This document shows, one piece after another, positions 17,534 to 26,073 of a DNA stretch of 64,000 bases. Positions within the stretch are counted from its first letter, which is position 1. The number at the start of each line of letters is the position of its first letter. The notes under the pieces are model-generated. The model worked only from the letters and a program-made list of their open reading frames with translations. It was not told the origin of the DNA and did no database searches. Both the position numbers and the translations under genes were made by a program. Source of the stretch: CAYVQZ01 sp964453435 (lineage in GTDB: Bacteria > Abyssobacteria > SURF-5); NCBI GenBank assembly GCA_964453435.1, contig CAYVQZ010000001.1, forward strand, positions 191,431 through 255,430, written 5' to 3'.

Positions 17534-19213
17534 TTGTCCATTATCGAAATAGACTCACTCAGCTTTCGCTATCGAGCGGCTTCGAAGCCCACTCTCCGCA
17601 ACATAAATCTTGTCATTGATGAGGGCGAAGTAGTAGTCATCATGGGCCCGAACGAGGCCGGAAAATCCACCCTCTGTTTCACCCTCAATGGCTTGATACC
17701 CCACCTCGTGAAGGGGTCGTTCGAAGGCCGCGTTAGTCTGAACGGGAAGGACACGAGCCTGCACACGACAAGAGAACTGTTTGCCGAGGTCGGACTCGTC
17801 TTTCAGGATTTCGAAGCGCAACTGTTCTCGACACTGGTCGAACTCGAGGTCGCGTTCGCCCCTGAAAACCTGGGTCTCGACAGGGAGCGAATCGAAGAAA
17901 GAATCGGCCGCTCCCTTGAACTCACCGGCTTGAACCGCCTGAAAGACAGACAACCTGCGACACTTTCCGGCGGGCAGAAACAACTGCTCGCCATAGCGTC
18001 GGTCCTCGCGATAGAACCCCGAATATTGTGCCTCGATGAACCCACAACCGACCTCGACCCCATGAACAAGCGACGGGTTTTCTCTCTGGCGCGAAGGCTG
18101 TTCAAAGAGGGCACGAAAACATTCATAATCGTGGAACATGAAACCGAGGAAGCGGTCTCGGCCGACCGGATAGTGCTCGTCCGAGAAGGGCAAATCCTCG
18201 GCGACGGCCCGCCACACAAGGTGCTTCGAGATGTCCAGCGACTTGAGCAATGCAGCGTCATGCCGCTGCAATTGACCAGACTTTTCCAACGCCTCGGCTC
18301 GGCCACCCTGCCATTATCGCTTGAAGAAGCAAAGGACCTCTGGAGCAAGAGCGGCCGTTCATTGTCGCAGGACCGCCTCGAGAAGCTGCGGATTTCCGCC
18401 GCCGAGAGGACAAAGAAATACGGTGGCCCCGTGATAGAAGTCAGAGACGCGCATTTCTCGTATGAAAACAGCGTCGATGCGCTCAGGGGAATCGACCTCG
18501 CCATCCGCGAAGGAGAATTCGTCGCGATACTCGGGCAGAACGGCAGCGGGAAAACCACGCTCGCCAAGCATTTCAACGGATTGCTTACCCCGGCGAGCGG
18601 CTCCGTTCTGGTTGCCGGCGTCAGCGCTTCCGACATGACCGCCGCCGCACTGGGAAAGCAGGTGGGATATGTTTTCCAGAATCCGGACCACCAAATCTTC
18701 GAGGAAAGCATCCTCGACGAAGTGATGTTCGGCCCGTTGAATCTCGGCTTCGCAAAAGAACAGGCCGAGCGACAGGCGCGGGACGCCCTCGAAACGGTGG
18801 GTCTATGGGAACGCCGGATGGAAGACCCGTTCACGCTCACGAAAGGACTGCGACAGAAAGTGGCGGTCGCATCGGTGCTGGCAACGAGGCCGCATGCAAT
18901 CGTATTGGATGAACCCACAACAGGGCTCGACTATGGCGAACTGAGGCAGATGATGGCTCTCGTCAGACAACTGAATGAAGCAGGTCACACCATCATCATC
19001 ATTACCCACTGTGTCTGGGTGGCGGCCGAGTACGCGCACAGGATTGTTTTGATGAGTGAAGGAAGAATCGTGGCGGACGGAACCGCCCGCGACGTTTTCT
19101 CGCGAGAAGAGTTGCTCGAGCGCGCGGATATCATCGCTCCGCAAATCGTGCGATTCAGCAACGGCCTCGGAACAACGATTCTCTCGGTCGAGGAGTTCCT
19201 CCAATGCGTGTAG
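17534..19213 (+). CDS. Fused ECF transporter ATPase (EcfA1-EcfA2)
   Basis: The 559-residue protein starts at TTG (17534). It contains two ABC ATPase domains in one chain. Domain one has Walker A GPNEAGKST (38-46), signature LSGGQKQ and Walker B LCLDEPTTDLDP. Domain two has Walker A GQNGSGKTT (about 334-342), an altered signature LTKGLRQ and Walker B IVLDEPTTGLD. It energises the ECF importer together with the S and T genes on either side. Fusion of both ATPases is known in some ECF systems. The LTKGLRQ sequence in the second half departs from LSGGQ and could make one ATP site weak. Confidence 0.9.
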   Translation: MSIIEIDSLSFRYRAASKPTLRNINLVIDEGEVVVIMGPNEAGKSTLCFTLNGLIPHLVKGSFEGRVSLNGKDTSLHTTRELFAEVGLVFQDFEAQLFSTLVELEVAFAPENLGLDRERIEERIGRSLELTGLNRLKDRQPATLSGGQKQLLAIASVLAIEPRILCLDEPTTDLDPMNKRRVFSLARRLFKEGTKTFIIVEHETEEAVSADRIVLVREGQILGDGPPHKVLRDVQRLEQCSVMPLQLTRLFQRLGSATLPLSLEEAKDLWSKSGRSLSQDRLEKLRISAAERTKKYGGPVIEVRDAHFSYENSVDALRGIDLAIREGEFVAILGQNGSGKTTLAKHFNGLLTPASGSVLVAGVSASDMTAAALGKQVGYVFQNPDHQIFEESILDEVMFGPLNLGFAKEQAERQARDALETVGLWERRMEDPFTLTKGLRQKVAVASVLATRPHAIVLDEPTTGLDYGELRQMMALVRQLNEAGHTIIIITHCVWVAAEYAHRIVLMSEGRIVADGTARDVFSREELLERADIIAPQIVRFSNGLGTTILSVEEFLQCV

Positions 19214-19296
19214 CGGGTCATCAATCTCGATGAAGACCCGGATAACGCAAAATGGCTCAGGGTCATCCGGACCAAACGCGAGGAAGGGAAATCATA

Positions 19297-20046
19297 GTGA
19301 ACCCGTATCTGTATGAAGCGAAAAACACCTTTGTCCATATGCTTGATCCCCGAACAAAAATTCTGATTTTGCTGGCCGCGTTCGTCATCGCTCTCGTGCC
19401 GTCAACCATCCCTCACGCGCTTCTCGTCCTCGCGCTCGTGGCGATATGCGTCTCCTTCGCAAAAAGTTGGAGCGTGGTCGCGCGGATTCGGGTGTTTCTT
19501 TTCATCATTACCGGTTTCACCGTTCTCATATGGGGCGTTATCCCCCGAGGAGACGAAACACTGTGGTGGTTTATCAGGCGGGAGTCGCTCACTTTCGGCG
19601 TAATCACCGCCATCAAAATCGATGCAATCCTGGTGGCCGGCATCCTGTTTCTCGCAACCACAAGGAATGAGGAAATCACGACCGGTCTGGTCAAACTGGG
19701 TGTCCCTTACGTTATGTGCTTCGCCTTTTCCACCGCGCTGCGCCTCGTGCCGACGTTCGCGCAAACCGGGACAACGGTCGTCGAAGCTCAGAGAAGCCGC
19801 GGACTCGACCTCGGCGCCGGCCCCCTGTGGAAGCGCATGAAGGCCTATGTCCCCATGATGACCCCAATTTTTCTGGTGTCGATTCGGAACGCGAACATGA
19901 TGGCTCTGGCGCTCGAGGCAAAGGGATTCGGCGCCAAAAAGAGAACCTTCTACATAGAGCCGCGTATGCGCGCGAGCGACTGGGTTGCCTTGGTTTTGAC
20001 GGGAATACTGCTGGCGGGAAGCATCTGCTTCGCGCTGCTCTGGTAG
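19297..20046 (+). CDS. ECF transporter transmembrane component EcfT
   Basis: I place the start at GTG 19297, seven bases after AGGAAGGGAA; an in-frame ATG at 19252 is possible but lacks a comparable site. The roughly 249-residue product has helices typical of EcfT and the two coupling motifs near the C-terminus: EAQRSRGLDL and ALEAKGFGAKKR, matching the ARG/SRG-type signatures that contact the ATPases. NPYLYEAKNTFVHMLDPRTK is the usual EcfT N-terminus. The gene completes the S-A-T operon and converges with the sdh operon end at 20054. Confidence 0.9.
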   Translation: MNPYLYEAKNTFVHMLDPRTKILILLAAFVIALVPSTIPHALLVLALVAICVSFAKSWSVVARIRVFLFIITGFTVLIWGVIPRGDETLWWFIRRESLTFGVITAIKIDAILVAGILFLATTRNEEITTGLVKLGVPYVMCFAFSTALRLVPTFAQTGTTVVEAQRSRGLDLGAGPLWKRMKAYVPMMTPIFLVSIRNANMMALALEAKGFGAKKRTFYIEPRMRASDWVALVLTGILLAGSICFALLW

Positions 20047-20053
20047 AACCAAA

Positions 20054-20770
20054 TCAGCGGCGGAACAACCGTTTCTTTATCGCCAACCTCTTCAGGTCCG
20101 CTATCGCGCCGGTGGGGTCGAGGTCCTTCGGACAAACTTCCTGGCAGGAGAAGATGGTATGACACCGCCACACGCCGTGAAGCTGGTCCACCAGCCTGAT
20201 ACGCTCATCCTCGGCGTTGTCCCGCGAATCCTTCACAAACCTGTCGGCCCATAAAAGCGCGGCCGGACCGAGGTACTCCGGGTCGGTGCCGGTGACCGTG
20301 CACGAAGCATGACAGCACGAGCACAGGATGCAATCGAATAACGGCATCATCTCCGCGTGTTCGCCGACGGTTTGGTGTCGTTCCCGTTCCGGCGGCGGAC
20401 TGCCCGGCATGAGATACGGCTTGATATACTTGTATTTCGCGAAAAACGGCTCCATGTCCACGACAAGGTCTTTCAACACTTCGAGATGTCCCAGCGGCTG
20501 CACCGTGATCGTGTCGGAGTTCAAATCGGCGATTTGTGTTTCGCATGCGAGCCGGTACCTGCCGTTAATGTGCATCGCGCACGAGCCGCAGATACCCTCG
20601 CGGCACGAGGCTCTGAATGCGAGCGAGCCATCCAGTTTCTCCTGGATGTAATAGAGCGCCTCCAGCACCGTCAACCCCTTCTTGAAACGCGGTATCCGAA
20701 ACGTGTCGAAGTGCGGGGTCGTCTCTGTCTCCGGATCGAACCTGAATATCTTGAATGTGAGAGCGCTCAC
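20054..20770 (-). CDS. sdhB: Succinate dehydrogenase/fumarate reductase iron-sulfur subunit
   Basis: The 238-residue protein carries all three Fe-S cluster motifs. The [2Fe-2S] ligands are C56, C61, C64 and C76 in ASCREGICGSCAM...RLAC. CILCSCCHASC (147-157), with CPKDLDP downstream, serves the [4Fe-4S] cluster. C203 and C209 serve the [3Fe-4S] cluster. It transfers electrons between the flavoprotein SdhA and the membrane quinone site. It is the last gene of a four-gene leftward operon. Confidence 0.97.
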   Translation of the reverse strand: MSALTFKIFRFDPETETTPHFDTFRIPRFKKGLTVLEALYYIQEKLDGSLAFRASCREGICGSCAMHINGRYRLACETQIADLNSDTITVQPLGHLEVLKDLVVDMEPFFAKYKYIKPYLMPGSPPPERERHQTVGEHAEMMPLFDCILCSCCHASCTVTGTDPEYLGPAALLWADRFVKDSRDNAEDERIRLVDQLHGVWRCHTIFSCQEVCPKDLDPTGAIADLKRLAIKKRLFRR

Positions 20771-20784
20771 GCCCCTGTTCCCTT

Positions 20785-22512
20785 CTAATATGTTCTCTCT
20801 TTCGGTTCGAAATAGCCGAGTGTGACGTCGCTGTACTCGAGACGCGGTCCGTCCGCCGTATGATAGGCGAGCGTGTGCTGCAGAAACTTGTCGTCGTTGC
20901 GCTCGGGAAAATCCAAACGAAATTGAGAGCCGCGACTCTCTTCGCGGGCAAGCGAGCCCGCGACCACCGCCCGCGCGACGTCGAGGCTGCCCTTCAATTC
21001 AATGTTCCACATCAGGTCATAATTATATCGGCGTCCGGTGTGCTTCAACCGGATGCTGTTGTACCGCTCGCGCAGTTCGTCCAGTTTCTCCGAAGCCTGC
21101 CGCAGCCCCTCTTTCGTCCGAAAAATCCCAACGTTCTCGTTCATCTGGCGGTGCATCTCTTCTTTGATGACCGTGGGGTCTTCCGAACCGTCCGAGCCGA
21201 GCAGCTCTCGAATCTTTTCTTCCTCCTGCGCAAGCGCTTCCTCCAGCGCCTTGTCGCCGGCGCCTGCGTCTGTCTTCCCGCCCACGTATTCGCACGCATG
21301 CGCTCCCGCTATCTTTCCGAAAACAATTGTTTCGAGAAGCGAGTTGCCGCCGAGACGATTCGCCCCATGAACGCTGACGCATGCCGCCTCGCCCGCCGCA
21401 TAGAAACCGTTCACCTTTGAGGCGCCGTCCGTGTTGACGTCGATCCCGCCCATGGTGTAGTGCTGGCCCGGCTGGACCGGAATCGGTTCATCGACCGGGT
21501 CGATACCGAGGAACTTCCTGCAAATCTCGCGGATGCCGGGCAGCCGCGTAGCTATCTTCTCTTCTCCCAGATGCCTCAGGTCGAGATTCAGGTACGCGTT
21601 TTCGAATCCGCGGCCCTCGAGAATCTCGGACATCATGTTGCGCGCAACGATGTCGCGCGGCGCGACCTCCATCGCTTTCCGGCTGTTCGGGTAATTCGTC
21701 AGGAACCGTTCGCCCGCATTGTTGGTGAGATATCCGCCCTCACCACGGCAGCCCTCGGTCATGAGGATGTTCGAGCCGTAAAGCGTCGTCGGATGGAATT
21801 GAATGAACTCCATGTCCTTGAGGGGGATACCCGCCCAATACGGAACGGCCATGCCCATGCCCGTATTGATCATCGCGTTCGTGGAGCTCGGATATAATCG
21901 GCCCGCTCCGCCTGTCGCGAATATCACGGCGTCGGCCTTGAACGCCTCGAGCGCGCCGGTAGCCAGTTCCACCGCGATGACACCGCGGCATATGCCGTCT
22001 TCAACGACGAGCCTGGTCACCAGCCACTCGTTGTACACCTGCAGTTCGCCGCGCTCGGCCGCCTGCTCGTACTTGACAATCTGCTCGAAAAGAGTGAGCA
22101 GCAACGTGTGGCCCGTCTTGTCGGTCGCGAAACACGTGCGGGGGAATCCGGCGCCTCCAAAGGGCCGCTGCGCGATCTTGCCCTCGGGCGTCCGGCTGAA
22201 GGGGCACCCCCAGTGCTCCATTTCGATGATGCGCTCCGACGCTTCCTTCGCCATCCGCACCGCCGCATCCTGGTCGGCAAGATAATCGCTGCCCTTGACC
22301 GTATCGAATGCGTGACGCTCCCACGAATCGTGCGAACCGCGCGGGTGATTCCCCAGCGGAGCGTTCACGCCGCCCTGCGCGGCCACGGAATGCGAACGGA
22401 CCGGATACACTTTCGACAAGATGCCGACGCGCAGGTTGTGCATGTTGACTTCCAGCGCCGCCCTCAGCCCGGCGAGACCGCCGCCTACCACAATAACATC
22501 GTGATATCTCAT
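20785..22512 (-). CDS. sdhA: Succinate dehydrogenase/fumarate reductase flavoprotein subunit
   Basis: The start at 22512 gives an immediate FAD-binding VIVVGGGLAGLRAA; a longer in-frame ORF has no ribosome site. The 575-residue protein has the FAD-linking motif RSHSVAAQGGVNA (His41), FSRTPEGKIAQRPFGG, FIQFHPTTLY, the active-site segment RGEGGYLTNNAGERF and the HYTMGGIDVN motif. It oxidises succinate or reduces fumarate at the cytoplasmic face of the membrane. Spacing to sdhB is 14 nt. Direction in vivo cannot be read from sequence. Confidence 0.97.
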   Translation of the reverse strand: MRYHDVIVVGGGLAGLRAALEVNMHNLRVGILSKVYPVRSHSVAAQGGVNAPLGNHPRGSHDSWERHAFDTVKGSDYLADQDAAVRMAKEASERIIEMEHWGCPFSRTPEGKIAQRPFGGAGFPRTCFATDKTGHTLLLTLFEQIVKYEQAAERGELQVYNEWLVTRLVVEDGICRGVIAVELATGALEAFKADAVIFATGGAGRLYPSSTNAMINTGMGMAVPYWAGIPLKDMEFIQFHPTTLYGSNILMTEGCRGEGGYLTNNAGERFLTNYPNSRKAMEVAPRDIVARNMMSEILEGRGFENAYLNLDLRHLGEEKIATRLPGIREICRKFLGIDPVDEPIPVQPGQHYTMGGIDVNTDGASKVNGFYAAGEAACVSVHGANRLGGNSLLETIVFGKIAGAHACEYVGGKTDAGAGDKALEEALAQEEEKIRELLGSDGSEDPTVIKEEMHRQMNENVGIFRTKEGLRQASEKLDELRERYNSIRLKHTGRRYNYDLMWNIELKGSLDVARAVVAGSLAREESRGSQFRLDFPERNDDKFLQHTLAYHTADGPRLEYSDVTLGYFEPKERTY

Positions 22513-22531
22513 TCCGTCTCCGGGCTCCTGC

Positions 22532-22900
22532 CTAATGGCCAAACATTTTCGGGATATAGATATAAATGCTGTAGAACATGACAATCGCCGTCAGCGCGCC
22601 GGCAATCCAAAAGAGCGGTTTGCGACTGCGGGTGGCCGCGAAAAAATCCACTGCGATAATTCGTATGCCATTGAACATGTGAAAGGCCACCCCGAGAATA
22701 ATCAACAGCTCAAGCCAGTGCAGCTTCTGTGCCATCGCGGTGCTGGCGTCGTACGCGTCACGTCCGAATAACAGGGCATAGCCGTTCAAATACACGTGAG
22801 GAATCAGGTAAACGGCAAGCAGGAAGCCGGTGACCCGTTGCAGGCCGAAGGAGGGCTGCCCTTCGTGCCGGTTCAACACAAAATCCTTAAGCCACTTCAC
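22532..22900 (-). CDS. sdhD: Succinate dehydrogenase membrane subunit (SdhD-like)
   Basis: The 122-residue protein has three membrane helices. QRVTGFLLAVYLIPHVYLNG and GVAFHMFNGIRII supply histidines placed like haem b ligands. It anchors the SdhAB heads and helps form the quinone site. It begins 9 nt after the preceding membrane subunit and ends 19 nt before sdhA. The C/D naming is by position. Confidence 0.85.
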   Translation of the reverse strand: MKWLKDFVLNRHEGQPSFGLQRVTGFLLAVYLIPHVYLNGYALLFGRDAYDASTAMAQKLHWLELLIILGVAFHMFNGIRIIAVDFFAATRSRKPLFWIAGALTAIVMFYSIYIYIPKMFGH

Positions 22901-22909
22901 GCATACACC

Positions 22910-23248
22910 CTATTTTGTGAACGGAATAATCACAAAAATACCGAAAACAATCCACACGAGTCCGAATGCGACCAAGCCCCACCCGAACCCCTTCTTCAGC
23001 TTGACAGGCGGACTAAAGTCCAGAAATATCGACCACAACCCGTTGAAACCGTGATAAACGCACGTGGTAAGCAACAAATAGTCAAACAAAATCCACCATG
23101 GGTTCTGAAGACGAGCCGAGACGCTTTCGAAGCTGATGGTTTCTCTGCCCAAAGGAAGCACTATGATGTGAACCGCCATCCCGAAGACGAGATACAGCCC
23201 CGTGACGCGCTGGAGCAGCCAGGGCCAGAGCCCGCGTCCTTTTGTCAT
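22910..23248 (-). CDS. sdhC: Succinate dehydrogenase membrane subunit (SdhC-like)
   Basis: The ATG at 23248 is downstream of the mapped promoter start (about 23315). Longer forms beginning at 23335 or 23350 would start upstream of the transcript and are unlikely. The 112-residue product has three helices, with LLQRVTGLYLVFGMAVHIIV and TTCVYHGFNGLWSIF providing candidate haem histidines. It resembles its neighbour at 22532 in the QRVTGxxL pattern, as expected for paired anchors. It is the first gene of the operon. Confidence 0.85.
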   Translation of the reverse strand: MTKGRGLWPWLLQRVTGLYLVFGMAVHIIVLPLGRETISFESVSARLQNPWWILFDYLLLTTCVYHGFNGLWSIFLDFSPPVKLKKGFGWGLVAFGLVWIVFGIFVIIPFTK

Positions 23249-23321
23249 GCGAATATCTTTCTTGCGGATCCTAACAATGGGAGAAACAACATGCGGCTCA
23301 TCAGGAAATGTCCTGAATGAA

Positions 23322-23350
23322 ACATTAGCAAACATGACACGCTTTGTCAA
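23322..23350 (-). promoter_or_regulatory. Sigma-70 promoter of the sdhCDAB operon
   Basis: On the minus strand, TTGACA (23345-23350), a 17-nt spacer and TAATGT (23322-23327) form a good promoter. The start near 23315 settles the sdhC start codon at 23248. Confidence 0.7.
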
Positions 23351-23453
23351 GACGCGCGCTTTCTCGGAAACCGGACAACTTTACGCAAAAACCCTTTGAT
23401 TCCCGAACAGGCGAAAAGCGCCGGAGCGCGGTGGGTTCCGCTGAGAATCCGCT

Positions 23454-23482
23454 TTGACACCTCCCCCGGCCTGTGCTACACT
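23454..23482 (+). promoter_or_regulatory. Sigma-70 promoter of the cyclic 2,3-DPG operon
   Basis: TTGACA (23454-23459), a 17-nt spacer and TACACT (23477-23482). The predicted start near 23489 leaves about 33 nt to the ATG at 23522 and rules out an upstream in-frame start at 23396. Confidence 0.7.
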
Positions 23483-23521
23483 GAACTAAAAGGAGTCCCT
23501 TTTTCGGGGAAGTATCCGAAT

Positions 23522-24703
23522 ATGAAAGAACAAAAGGACAAGCACGTGGTTGTTGTCAGCAAAAATTTCCAGTTTCCGTTTTCAAAGGGTATCCTCTCGC
23601 AAGGACTCATCGCCATCGGCATGAAGACGGAAGCAGCCTACCGCGTTGCCGAGGAAATAGAGCGGCGCCTGCTGGAACGAAAGTCGTCCCGCATTAGAAA
23701 AGCGCATCTCAAACGGATGGTGCATTCCCTGCTGGAACAAAATTACGACAAAGAACTTGCCGACAAATTCCTCGACTGGAAGAAAGCATCCTCCCCGATT
23801 CTCGTTCGGGGAGACAGCACTGCCATCCCGTTCTCCAAGGGAATTCTTTCGCAATCCCTCGAGGCGTCCGGCATCGAGCCCGATATTTCGCATTCATTAG
23901 CCCTCTCTATCGAAAAGCAACTGCTCCGCCGCAAAGACAGCGAGGTGCATCACAGCGAGCTGCGGGAGATGACCGCGAAAATGCTCCGCAAGGAGTACGG
24001 CGCTTCCTATGCGGACCGGTACCTGCTGTGGAGAAAACTGAAGAATCCCGTGCGACCGCTCATCATCCTGCTCGGTGGCACGGCGGGAACCGGCAAATCC
24101 ACCATCGCTGTCGAGCTCGCCCACCGGCTCGGCATTACCCGCGTCGTTTCAACCGACTCTGTCCGCGAAGTCATGCGCATCATGTTCTCCCACGAATTGA
24201 TGCCCACAATACACAAATCCTCTTTCGACGCATGGCAGGCCTACGATTTGCCGAAAGGGGTTCACGAGGACATCGTTATCTCCGCATTCATGGAACAGGC
24301 GCTGCGGGTGTCGGCGGGCATCTACGCGCTAATGGACCGGGCCCTGAACGAGAAAATCAGCACAATCCTCGACGGAGTGCACATCGTCCCGGGCGCCGTA
24401 CACAGAGATTACGGCGAAAAGGCGCTCCTGTGCAATATGGTGATAACGACCGAAGACGCGGACATTCACCGCGAGCGGTTCCTCATCCGGAGCCAGCAGG
24501 CGTCAACGCGCGGCGCCGAGAAATATCTCAATAACTTCGACTCGATCCGAAAGATTCAGGACTTCATCGTTCTCCAGGCTCACAGGCAGAACATTCCCGT
24601 GTTCGACAACGAGAATTTCGACCAGACAGTGGCCATGATCGTGCAATACCTGACCGCCTTTATCCGCAGTCGAGACAACGCCCTTGCCGAATCCATCAAA
24701 TGA
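23522..24703 (+). CDS. 2-phosphoglycerate kinase with duplicated ATP-cone domain
   Basis: The 393-residue protein starts at 23522, just downstream of the promoter. Residues about 8-87 and 96-172 are two copies of an ATP-cone-like domain, each opening with FPFSKGILSQGL or IPFSKGILSQSL. The C-terminal kinase has P-loop GGTAGTGKST (185-194), STDSVREVMR and ILDGVHIVPG. It matches archaeal 2-phosphoglycerate kinase, which makes 2,3-diphosphoglycerate from 2-phosphoglycerate and ATP. ATP-cones usually sense nucleotide levels; a duplicate suggests tight control. The stop overlaps the next gene (ATGA at 24700), which encodes the next enzyme of the pathway. Confidence 0.85.
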   Translation: MKEQKDKHVVVVSKNFQFPFSKGILSQGLIAIGMKTEAAYRVAEEIERRLLERKSSRIRKAHLKRMVHSLLEQNYDKELADKFLDWKKASSPILVRGDSTAIPFSKGILSQSLEASGIEPDISHSLALSIEKQLLRRKDSEVHHSELREMTAKMLRKEYGASYADRYLLWRKLKNPVRPLIILLGGTAGTGKSTIAVELAHRLGITRVVSTDSVREVMRIMFSHELMPTIHKSSFDAWQAYDLPKGVHEDIVISAFMEQALRVSAGIYALMDRALNEKISTILDGVHIVPGAVHRDYGEKALLCNMVITTEDADIHRERFLIRSQQASTRGAEKYLNNFDSIRKIQDFIVLQAHRQNIPVFDNENFDQTVAMIVQYLTAFIRSRDNALAESIK

Positions 24704-26073
24704 ACGCCCTTTTCCTTATAGACGGTGAACACTACATACCGGTGAACCGGGACGGCATTTCCGCGGTCGCGTCCGCTCGCGGCTACACCGCCGTGGCGGC
24801 GGCGTTCATCGGCGGAATGGAAAAAATCGGCGCGCCGGAAGACCTCAACGCGCTCGGCTTGCCGGTCGTCATCGAGGAAGACCCCCTCGTCTCAATCACG
24901 CGCGCCATCGAAACGTATCGCCCGGATATCGTCGTCGACTTGAGCGATGAGCCGGTCGTCAGCTATCAAAAACGGTTCGAATTCGCCAACCTGATACTGA
25001 GCCTCGGCGCGAGGTACGAAGGGGCCGATTTCCGGTTCACGCCTCCGCGCTTCGAAGATGTCTGCAAAAAACCGTCGCTCTCCGTCGGGGGCACGGGCAA
25101 ACGCGTCGGCAAGACCGGCCTTGCCGCCCACATCGGGCGCGTGCTGAGCGGGCAGGAGGGAATCGAGGCCCGCTATAAACCCTGTATCGTGACAATGGGC
25201 CGCGGTGGCCCGGCGCATCCGGAGATTATCAGAGGCGACCATATTCGCCTCTCGCCCGAGCATCTTCTCGAGGAAAGCCGAAAAGGAAAACACGCCGCGA
25301 GCGACCATTACGAAGACGCGCTCATGACGCGGCTGCCCACCGTCGGCTGCCGCCGCTGCGGGGGCGGGTTCGCCTGCGTCGTTTTTTACTCGGTCGTGCC
25401 CGAAGGAGCCCGCGTCGCAAATGAGCTCCCGGTTGACTTCGTCATATTCGAAGGCAGCGGCGCGTCGATGCCCCCCGTCGCAACGAACGCGTGGGCGCTG
25501 GCAATAGGAGCGCACCAGCCGCTTGAATACCTGACTCGCTACATGGGACCCTACCGCATTCGCAAAACGGACCTCTGCGTGTTGACCATGTGCGAGAAAC
25601 CGATGGCCGAAAAACAGAAGGTCGCCGAAATGGCCGACGCCGTCCGCAGTTTGAATCCGTCCGCCGTAATCGTCAAGACCATTTTTCGCCCGAAGCCGCT
25701 CGAACAGATTCGGAATGAGAGAGTGCTTTTTACGACGACCGCCCCAAAGCTCGCAAGTGAAATCATCCGCCACTATCTCGAACAGGAATTCGAATGCGCG
25801 GTCGTTGCGGTCAGCCACAATCTGTCCAATCGGCCGGCGTTGCGCGCCGACATCGCCGAAGCTGTCAAGAAAGAATCACCCTCGGTGCTGCTTACGGAAC
25901 TAAAGGCGGCAGCGGTTGACGTCTCCACAAAGCTCGGCATGGAAGCGGGCCTCAGGGTCGTGTACGCCGACAATATCCCGCACGAACTCGAGGGCGAACC
26001 GGCGCTCGCCGACGAAATCGTCAACCTCGCCGCGCTGGCTTGCAAACGGTTTGAGGCAGGGAATACGCCATGA
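24700..26073 (+). CDS. Cyclic 2,3-diphosphoglycerate synthetase
   Basis: The 457-residue protein matches cyclic 2,3-DPG synthetase of methanogens. An N-terminal Rossmann-like part begins NALFLIDGEHYIPV. A P-loop, GGTGKRVGKT, lies at 130-139, followed by VTMGRGGPAHPEII and FVIFEGSGASMPPV. The enzyme uses ATP to close the intramolecular phosphoanhydride in 2,3-diphosphoglycerate, giving the thermoprotectant and phosphate reserve cDPG. Four-base overlaps at both ends tie it to 2-phosphoglycerate kinase upstream and ApgM downstream. It is unusual in a bacterial setting. Confidence 0.85.
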   Translation: MNALFLIDGEHYIPVNRDGISAVASARGYTAVAAAFIGGMEKIGAPEDLNALGLPVVIEEDPLVSITRAIETYRPDIVVDLSDEPVVSYQKRFEFANLILSLGARYEGADFRFTPPRFEDVCKKPSLSVGGTGKRVGKTGLAAHIGRVLSGQEGIEARYKPCIVTMGRGGPAHPEIIRGDHIRLSPEHLLEESRKGKHAASDHYEDALMTRLPTVGCRRCGGGFACVVFYSVVPEGARVANELPVDFVIFEGSGASMPPVATNAWALAIGAHQPLEYLTRYMGPYRIRKTDLCVLTMCEKPMAEKQKVAEMADAVRSLNPSAVIVKTIFRPKPLEQIRNERVLFTTTAPKLASEIIRHYLEQEFECAVVAVSHNLSNRPALRADIAEAVKKESPSVLLTELKAAAVDVSTKLGMEAGLRVVYADNIPHELEGEPALADEIVNLAALACKRFEAGNTP

